In this document: piece after piece, positions 1-3,751 of the stretch
Layout: each line of letters starts with the position of its first letter
Numbering within the stretch: the first letter of the stretch is position 1
Assembly: GCA_022571535.1 (NCBI GenBank)
Contig: JACZXR010000186.1
Coordinates: 1-5,541, forward strand
Origin: Deltaproteobacteria bacterium
GTDB taxonomy: Bacteria > Desulfobacterota > Binatia > UBA9968 > CAXXLF01
Length of the DNA stretch: 5,541 bases
Direction: 5' to 3'
Translations under genes and position numbers: made by a program
Notes under the pieces: generated by a model
Told to the model about the DNA's origin: nothing
What the model saw: only the letters and a program-made list of their open reading frames with translations
Databases searched by the model: none

Positions 1-168
1 AGGTTCAGGCAAACATTAACATGCCTCTATTAGAGGCGTCGCCATTTTCTGCGATATGCATGGTTGCTGCAAGCGTTTTTCACCGGTCTACAACCGACAC
101 CTCTTCCTCTTGGCTAGCCCACGCCCCCATGTGCCAGACGGCCATGACTCTGGGTTCTGGCGGTGGCT
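1..168. other. No supported gene
   Basis: Beyond the point where livG similarity stops (about 169), no frame on either strand shows a recognisable family or a good start site. The open frames here are short and low in coding character. Probably more eroded or rearranged sequence. Confidence 0.4.
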
Positions 169-489
169 CACGGTCTCGGTGGGGTTCATGCCCGATACGG
201 GTTCATCCAACAGCAACAAGGAAGGATCGGCCGCCATGGCCACGGCAACCTCCAGAAGACGTTACTCACCATAAGGAAAAGCGCTTCCCAGCTCGTTCTG
301 CCGGTATGCTAGACCGACAAAATCGAGAATGTCCATGACCAGCTCGCGGAGTTTCTCCTCCTCCCGACGTACGCTGGGCAAGGCGAGCAGAATTTCCCAC
401 GGTTTGGCTTTCGCCCTTTGATGCAGCCCGATCAGCACGTTGTCAAACACCGAAATACCGCCAAAGACACTGGTCTTCTGAATCCTCAG
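169..489 (-). pseudogene. livG: Internal fragment of a LivG-type branched-chain amino-acid ABC transporter ATPase, with in-frame stop
   Basis: Seen: reading minus from about 489, the frame gives RIQKTSVFGG, then SVFDNVLIGLH, then LDFVGLAYRQNELGSAFPYGE, a TAA stop (262-264), and the same frame resumes as RLLEVAVAMAADPSLLLLDEP and SGMNPTETV before similarity ends near 169. Known: LivG ATPases read RTFQN.RLF, VLENVLIG.H, LPYGQQRRLEIARALA, a Walker B LLLLDEP and GMNPTE in this order. The fragment therefore covers roughly the middle of a protein of about 255 residues. The Walker A N-terminus and the D-loop/H-loop C-terminus are absent. The TAA sits where the family has a Gln (CAA), so one C-to-T change explains it. 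The intact protein would energise uptake of Leu/Ile/Val or related substrates on the inner membrane face. This copy cannot. The upstream edge is fused to another gene fragment at about 485-490. Confidence 0.85.
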
Positions 490-766
490 AGAGAAAGCGT
501 TCCTTTACCACTCTAGTGACAGAACCCCATAATTGTTCGGAGCCCCTTAAAGAAACAAAAAAGGGTTCAGTGTACCTTCCGTCGGGTCCTACCAAAGCCA
601 ACCTTACTAGTACAATTGCTTTACGGCCTCGCTTGATATCGGATCTGTCGCTCTCGGATGTCAACCCGAACTTGGGAAGCGGTTGTGTAACGCAGGCTTC
701 AAAAACAAAGGAGAGAAGCGAAATTACGACTCCGATATAGATAAACTTCTTCAGCTCAACCGCCAT
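443..766 (-). CDS. N-terminal part of an exported or membrane-anchored protein, out-of-frame fusion with livG remnant
   Basis: Open frame of 107 codons starting at ATG 764-766, with a good ribosome binding site (AAAAGGTG, about 4 nt before the ATG). Residues 1-24 look like a signal or anchor segment: a KK pair, then a hydrophobic stretch IYIGVVISLLSFVF, then EAC. Cys25 could be a lipoprotein cysteine, but FEA before it is not a classical lipobox, so lipidation is uncertain. Residues 46-75 (RGRKAIVLVRLALVGPDGRY and the following EPFFVSL) look like a beta-rich exported domain that I cannot assign to a family. From about residue 94 the bases are the livG remnant read in another frame, so the last 13 or so residues are junk and the native C-terminus is lost. 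Best described as a truncated, chimeric gene. It may still be transcribed, as its promoter region looks intact. Confidence 0.5.
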   Translation of the reverse strand: MAVELKKFIYIGVVISLLSFVFEACVTQPLPKFGLTSESDRSDIKRGRKAIVLVRLALVGPDGRYTEPFFVSLRGSEQLWGSVTRVVKERFLSEDSEDQCLWRYFGV

Positions 767-811
767 AAAACACCTTTTAGCCCTGTGGCGTCGGGGAACT
801 CATAAGGACCA

Positions 812-835
812 ATATCACACAGAAACAGGCTGTCA
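812..835 (-). promoter_or_regulatory. Possible sigma70-type promoter of the truncated exported-protein gene
   Basis: On the minus strand a perfect TTGACA is followed after 16 nt by TATTGG, a poor match to TATAAT. The elements lie about 45-70 nt upstream of the ATG at 766, with the only good ribosome binding site of the region in between. The -35 is strong and the -10 weak, so this is a candidate only. Confidence 0.3.
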
Positions 836-852
836 AGACGAGCCTAATTTAT

Positions 853-889
853 CCAAGGCGCAATTAATCGACGCTTTAATTGAGTCCTA
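853..889. repeat. 37-bp dispersed repeat, copy 1 (hairpin core)
   Basis: Identical to 3243-3279 except one base (G at 858, A at 3248), in the same orientation. The core is an inverted repeat, CAATTAA, an 8-nt loop, then TTAATTG (861-882). The 3' edge on the plus strand (889) lies about 12 nt from the start of recognisable YceI-family coding sequence, so the repeat sits at a gene breakpoint. The left flanks of the two copies are not convincingly similar. It is too short and too weakly paired for an ordinary terminator and has no T-run. It could be the end of a small mobile element, a miniature element or a recombination scar. Confidence 0.8.
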
Positions 890-901
890 CGAAGAATAAG
901 T

Positions 902-1136
902 CTAGACAGCACACTTGATGTCAAATCCAGTGACGCCCGGCCGGTCAGGTGGGACGTGACGGCAAGGATCAGCTCAACCCAGGTCACGGGCACAGCAAAA
1001 ACGGCCATTACCTTTTCCCAATTTGATCTGACGAAGCCGAGCGTGTGGGTCGTGCTAAGCGTTGACGACACCATCCGTCGAGCTTGACTTTACAGCATCC
1101 CGTGTCGGTAGAGGTGGACTGTTGGGAGAACGATGA
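902..1136 (+). pseudogene. C-terminal remnant of a YceI-family (polyisoprenoid-binding-like) protein, frameshifted
   Basis: The only plus-strand gene trace. The frame 902-1079 reads LDSTLDVKSSDARPVRW, then DVTARISSTQVTGTAKTAIT, then FSQFDLTKPSVWVVLSVDDT and IR. A shift of frame then gives ELDF (1080-1091). Known: the last strands of many YceI-like lipocalin-fold proteins read roughly GVTRPV.WDVTA, then VTGTA.T.FTF.DFGLTKP.VP.VLSV.DTIRLELDF. The remnant fits this order, and IR-ELDF in place of IRLELDF is what a 2-nt deletion near 1079 would give. Unshifted, the frame stops at once (RRA then TGA). The N-terminal two-thirds is missing and the break coincides with the 37-bp repeat. Intact family members are usually periplasmic and bind long isoprenoid lipids. 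This copy is dead. Where the original reading frame ended is unsure; the shifted frame stops at 1134-1136. Confidence 0.65.
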
Positions 1137-1162
1137 TGTCTCTAAGAGGTGTGTCCTGAGCA

Positions 1163-1189
1163 CTTGCGAGGGAAGCGTGGTCCCTCAAG
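1163..1189 (-). terminator. Hairpin overlapping the stop codon of the PDZ gene, possible weak terminator
   Basis: The minus strand reads CTT-GAGGGA, loop CCACGCT, then TCCCTC with a 2-nt bulge and AAG. The stem contains the TGA stop (1185-1187). No T-run follows, so intrinsic termination is doubtful. It may instead protect the 3' end of the mRNA. Confidence 0.3.
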
Positions 1190-2114
1190 GTTGAACGGTG
1201 ATGCGGTCCAGTCTGACACCCAACGGGCCGCGTGGAAGCTGGACCTCAAGGATTTCACCGCCGCGTCGAATCTCCACCGGGACCGTTTCACCCATTTCTC
1301 CCCTTGTCGTTGCGTCCCTGAAATCCCTATAGGAGAAAATGCGGCTGTCGTCGTAGCGGAAAATAATGTCACCTGGCTGAAGGCCAGTTTGTTCCGCAGG
1401 CGAGCTCTCCATAACCGACTTCACGAGGAGCCGATTCGGCCGCTCGCTTGCAAAGAGAAAACGATCATACGCATCCTCACCGAGTTCTTCTTTCATGCCT
1501 TGCCTTAATTCCCTGACCGCTTCGTAGTACTCCGGAGTGCGAAGCCAACCTTCCCGCCTGGCCCGGTGACGAAGGTAGAGGCGCTCCATCTCGATCTCGC
1601 TGATGCGCTTTTTGAGCTGCGCTGTCTGATCGGGATCAAAACCGACCGCCAAGAACCTGGCCTCACTGACTTTCCCCGGGTCCTTTGCCGCTTCTGTCTG
1701 CCCGTCTTTGTCCGCCTTCTGTTCTGATGAGAGTTGACGCGTGCGGTCAGCAACGGCAGTTTCCAACTGCCTTACTTGATTCTGAAGTGCTGCAAGACTC
1801 CTTTCTAGACGACGGAGTTTTGAAACCTCCTGAGTGAGAAGCTCCGCCAGGAAGGCGACCTTATCCGGGTCCCCCGTAGTATTCGCTGGCTTTGCTAACA
1901 GAGCCGTTGTTTTTTCGTTTCCCACTGGATGCGGGGATCGGGATGCAACCTCATCCTGCGCGGGAGTTCGGGTTTCATAGAGGGTGGCCGCTGTTTTGAC
2001 CGAAGCGATGGTCCCGGCATTTCGTTCGGGAGGAGCCTTTGAATCCATCGCAAAGACGCCTATGACAATGCCGATGACCAGCATCAAAGCCATAAGGATT
2101 AAGCGTGCACTCAT
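1185..2114 (-). CDS. Membrane-anchored coiled-coil protein with C-terminal PDZ domain
   Basis: 309 residues. The ATG at 2114 is supported by AGGAG 7 nt upstream. Residues 4-22 (RLILMALMLVIGIVIGVFA) form one hydrophobic segment, most likely an uncleaved signal anchor placing the rest in the periplasm or outside. Residues 23-82 are polar and low in structure. Residues 86-127 are heptad-like (LAELLTQEVSKLRRLERSLA onward), a likely coiled coil. Residues 163-215 are a second charged helical region with EYYEAVRELRQGMKEELGED. Residues 226-303 form a PDZ-like domain: LLVKSVMESSPAEQTGLQPG, then DIIFRYDD, with the usual SPA, GL and GD positions (238-249). No serine-protease triad, zinc-site HExxH or S41/S55 catalytic part is visible, so it is probably an adaptor or sensor that binds protein C-termini rather than a protease. 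It is a stand-alone gene with its own candidate promoter. The specific partner is unknown. Confidence 0.85.
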   Translation of the reverse strand: MSARLILMALMLVIGIVIGVFAMDSKAPPERNAGTIASVKTAATLYETRTPAQDEVASRSPHPVGNEKTTALLAKPANTTGDPDKVAFLAELLTQEVSKLRRLERSLAALQNQVRQLETAVADRTRQLSSEQKADKDGQTEAAKDPGKVSEARFLAVGFDPDQTAQLKKRISEIEMERLYLRHRARREGWLRTPEYYEAVRELRQGMKEELGEDAYDRFLFASERPNRLLVKSVMESSPAEQTGLQPGDIIFRYDDSRIFSYRDFRDATTRGEMGETVPVEIRRGGEILEVQLPRGPLGVRLDRITVQP

Positions 2115-2149
2115 TGTCCAACTCCTGACCTTCTCCGAAAACGCAAGCG

Positions 2150-2179
2150 ATTATGTGCACAGTCTCAGAGCATTAGCAA
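2150..2179 (-). promoter_or_regulatory. Candidate sigma70 promoter of the PDZ gene
   Basis: The minus strand has TTGCTA (2174-2179) and CATAAT (2150-2155) with an 18-nt spacer. That is 4/6 and 5/6 matches to the consensus. It would give a leader of about 30 nt containing the AGGAG site before the ATG at 2114. Confidence 0.4.
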
Positions 2180-2463
2180 AGTGTTTGCATCTTGCCTCTA
2201 CCACGGGCTCATGCAGTTCGAGTCCTTGAGAAGAAAGGCCCCTCGGTGTTCAACGACAATCCCGCTCCGGCGCCCTTTCCTGGAAATGATAGGAATCTGC
2301 TTTTGAGGAGTGGCCACCAAGAATCGAAGAATTCCCGAAACAGCCACCCGTTACCCCCATGACAGTCGTGACTTTGGATCTTGACCTGATTGTAGATGAT
2401 GAAGCCGGAGTTTTTCCAGGAGAGAAGCTTTTCGACCAATTCCCTGCTGAAGCTTATGTCCTT
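2180..2463. other. Intergenic region between cupin and PDZ genes
   Basis: No convincing gene. Open frames on both strands here (minus 2209-2439, plus 2359-2586) show no family features or good ribosome binding sites. The plus one runs into the cupin gene antisense. The region holds copy A of the 70-nt repeat at 2289-2358. No clear terminator for the cupin gene is visible after its TGA at 2464-2466. Confidence 0.5.
2289..2358. repeat. ~70-nt imperfect dispersed repeat, copy A
   Basis: Aligns without gaps to 2914-2983 with 50 of 70 positions identical by hand count. Conserved blocks are ATAGGAAT at the left, TTTTGAGG, and GAATTCCCGAAACAGCC followed by CCCGT at the right. About 20 poorly conserved bases lie between the TTTTGAGG and GAATT blocks. 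Similarity seems to continue weakly to the left. It lies about 175 nt upstream of the PDZ gene, in the same orientation that copy B has to the cupin gene. No identity can be assigned. Confidence 0.7.
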
Positions 2464-2892
2464 TCACTCAGCCTTGATCATCATGGGCTTGCCTTCATCA
2501 CCTACCTGAAAAACAACGATCTTCGTAGCGTCGGTAGTGCTCAAGTTCCGGGCTTGCATTACACCGTGGATGGATTCTTTATATAGTTTGCCGGCTAATA
2601 TTGTCTCCCGTCCTCCCTCTTTGGTATCTATGGTGAGTTCGCCTTCAAGGACATAGACGAAGACGGGACCAGGGTGGAAATGCTTCCCTCCAACAAAGCC
2701 GGGAGGGAGTTCGAAATGTTTTATGATTACTTTCTTCCCCTCCACTCCGACCAGCGGTGCTTCTAGGAGCGAAGTCACTTTCACTTTCGGCTTGTATTCC
2801 TGCTCGGCCGCATTGGCATCCTGGAAACCGCTTGCTGCCACGGCCATCACTGCCACTAAAATGAGGCTAAACGTGCGTATTGCTAGTTGCAT
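2464..2892 (-). CDS. Secreted small cupin-domain protein
   Basis: 142 residues. The ATG at 2892 has an excellent ribosome binding site, AAGGAGG, 5 nt upstream. Residues 1-28 are a signal peptide: a short basic start, hydrophobic SLILVAVMAVAASGF, and a likely cleavage after DANA. The mature part is a single cupin barrel. Motif 1 is GGKHFHPGPVFVYVLEGEL (residues 68-86) with His71 and His73. Motif 2 is ILAGKLYKESIHGVMQARN (residues 98-116) with His109 and Asn116. The metal-binding Glu found in many cupins after HxH is replaced (Val77 by alignment to the HPGxExxYVLEG pattern), so a three-His site is likely. Such proteins are periplasmic or extracytoplasmic and may bind a metal. The reaction or ligand cannot be told. 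It is monocistronic by spacing. Confidence 0.88.
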   Translation of the reverse strand: MQLAIRTFSLILVAVMAVAASGFQDANAAEQEYKPKVKVTSLLEAPLVGVEGKKVIIKHFELPPGFVGGKHFHPGPVFVYVLEGELTIDTKEGGRETILAGKLYKESIHGVMQARNLSTTDATKIVVFQVGDEGKPMMIKAE

Positions 2893-2937
2893 GGGCTCCT
2901 CCTTCTTTAAATAATAGGAATTGTTTTTTGAGGTCTA
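2893..2937 (-). promoter_or_regulatory. Cupin gene leader: strong Shine-Dalgarno and possible promoter inside repeat copy B
   Basis: AAGGAGG at 2898-2904 fixes the cupin start. Just upstream is TATTAT (2911-2916) with a weak TAGACC (2932-2937) at a 15-nt spacer. The -10 is good, but the short spacer and the leader of only about 12 nt make the promoter uncertain. The -10 sits at the left end of the 70-nt repeat; copy A has TATCAT at the same place. Confidence 0.3.
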
Positions 2938-2983
2938 GCTACATAGAACCCGGGAATTTCCGAAACAGCCGCCCGTCGCCCTG
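2914..2983. repeat. ~70-nt imperfect dispersed repeat, copy B
   Basis: Partner of 2289-2358, same orientation, about 71% identical by hand alignment. It starts 22 nt upstream of the cupin start codon, so it overlaps or supplies the cupin promoter region. The best-kept block is around 2954-2975 (GAATTTCCGAAACAGCC and following). It could be a miniature mobile element end or a shared leader or regulatory sequence. Confidence 0.7.
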
Positions 2984-3115
2984 CCTTTAAAAAGGTCCAA
3001 ACCGGCTGCTGACGGCGCGAAACAAAAGAACCAGCACACCTGGGCAACGAAATGGCCGGAGCGACTGGCTTTAGACTCTTCCGCTCATTTCCTCCCCTTG
3101 GCGTCACATCACACT

Positions 3116-3145
3116 GAAAGCCTTACAATGTTGGGGGAGGCTTTT
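3116..3145 (+). terminator. Terminator-like hairpin between the signalling operon and the cupin gene
   Basis: AAAGCCT (3117-3123) pairs with AGGCTTT (3138-3144), extended by a G-T pair, around a 14-nt loop. On the plus strand it is followed by the T-rich TCCTTACTTCTT. The better U-tract is therefore on the plus strand, although no plus-strand gene ends here. On the minus strand, where the signalling operon would need it, only the stem is present, preceded by As. Confidence 0.4.
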
Positions 3146-3167
3146 CCTTACTTCTTAACGTCCCCTT

Positions 3168-3359
3168 CTAGAACAGTCTGGCAGTGTGTGTCAATGGGCT
3201 AGAAAATGGAGTCTTTGCAGGCACTTTCAGGCCGATTTCAACCCAAGACGCAATTAATCGACGCTTTAATTGAGTCCTAATAGCAGTTAAGAGATCAGCC
3301 AACAGCTTGACGTTCCTGGGTACGTCATCGACAACGAGAATCTTGGCCGGAGTTTTCAC
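3168..3359 (-). pseudogene. Truncated response regulator (receiver N-terminus only), third gene of the signalling operon
   Basis: GTG start at 3359, overlapping the TGA of the preceding regulator by 4 nt (GTGA), so it is translationally coupled. Residues 1-26 (MKTPAKILVVDDVPRNVKLL, then ADLLTA) are a standard receiver start: beta1 KILVV, the acidic pair Asp11-Asp12 and helix 1. At residue 27 the sequence changes to RTQLKRRLIASW, encoded by the 37-bp repeat, and then to unrelated codons up to a TAG at 3168-3170. The phosphorylated Asp, the Thr and Lys positions and any output domain are missing. In many bacteria a regulator of this beginning carries a long output module after the receiver, for example a nucleotide cyclase. 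What was lost here cannot be seen. Probably non-functional, though a 63-residue peptide could still be made. Confidence 0.8.
3243..3279. repeat. 37-bp dispersed repeat, copy 2 (hairpin core)
   Basis: Matches 853-889 at 36 of 37 positions. The core hairpin CAATTAA-N8-TTAATTG is at 3251-3272. Its right edge (3279) falls within 2-3 nt of the point where the truncated response regulator stops looking like a receiver (codon 26, 3282-3284). In both copies the broken gene lies on this same side of the repeat. Confidence 0.8.
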
Positions 3360-3751
3360 GAGGCCTCTCTCACACCTCTGTGAGCTTCCAGTACCTTCCC
3401 CACTTCCTCCAGAAAATCTTTTATGCTGATGGGCTTGTTCTGGTATCCGTCAAACCCCTCCGCCAGCATCGTCTCTCTCTTGTTAGTCATGGCCGAAGCC
3501 GTAACCGCAATAACCGGTATGTCTCTCGTTTTCGGGTCGGCCCGGAGATGCTTAAGCGCAGCTATCCCGTCCATCCCCGGTAGCTGAATGTCCATAAGGA
3601 TGAGGGCAGGTTGAGACTCCTGGGCCATGCGGATACCTTCTTCGCCGGTCTCTGTCTCAATGGTTTTATAGCCCTTGACCTGAAGCACATCCCGCACGAG
3701 CTTCCGGTTTTTTTCGTTGTCTTCTACAATAAGGATCAGTTCGTTAGCCAT
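3356..3751 (-). CDS. Single-domain response regulator (CheY/DivK-like receiver)
   Basis: 131 residues, one complete receiver and nothing else. Key positions: acidic pocket Glu10-Asp11 in LILIVEDN, phosphoacceptor Asp54 in LILMDIQLPGMDG, Thr84 in IAVTASAM, and Lys106 in GYQNKPI. All are as expected for a phosphorylatable receiver. Length is typical for stand-alone receivers. The ATG at 3751 overlaps the kinase stop (TAA 3744-3746) by 8 nt and has no clear Shine-Dalgarno of its own, which points to translational coupling with the kinase. It is the likely phosphotransfer partner of that kinase and acts through protein contacts, since there is no DNA-binding output. The TGA at its 3' end overlaps the GTG of the next, truncated regulator. 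Confidence 0.93.
   Translation of the reverse strand: MANELILIVEDNEKNRKLVRDVLQVKGYKTIETETGEEGIRMAQESQPALILMDIQLPGMDGIAALKHLRADPKTRDIPVIAVTASAMTNKRETMLAEGFDGYQNKPISIKDFLEEVGKVLEAHRGVREAS

Noticed and set aside
861..882. Rho-independent terminator at the repeat hairpin
   Set aside because: The 7-bp stem is entirely AT-rich apart from one pair and no T-run follows on either strand.
844..1074. Minus-strand open frame of 76 codons beside the 37-bp repeat
   Set aside because: It is antisense to the YceI-family remnant and ends in repeat sequence. No family features or ribosome binding site.
1149..1508. Plus-strand 119-codon open frame
   Set aside because: Antisense to the PDZ domain coding sequence, which has a consistent domain signature.
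2359..2586. Plus-strand 75-codon open frame starting MTVVTLDLDLIVDDEAGVF
   Set aside because: The composition looks protein-like at first, but it runs antisense into the cupin gene and lacks a convincing ribosome binding site.
2907..3107. Minus-strand 66-codon open frame before the cupin
   Set aside because: Composed largely of the 70-nt repeat, with no start signals and no family features.
853..3279. CRISPR array from the 37-bp repeats
   Set aside because: Only two copies, 2.35 kb apart with genes between. No regular spacers and no cas genes.
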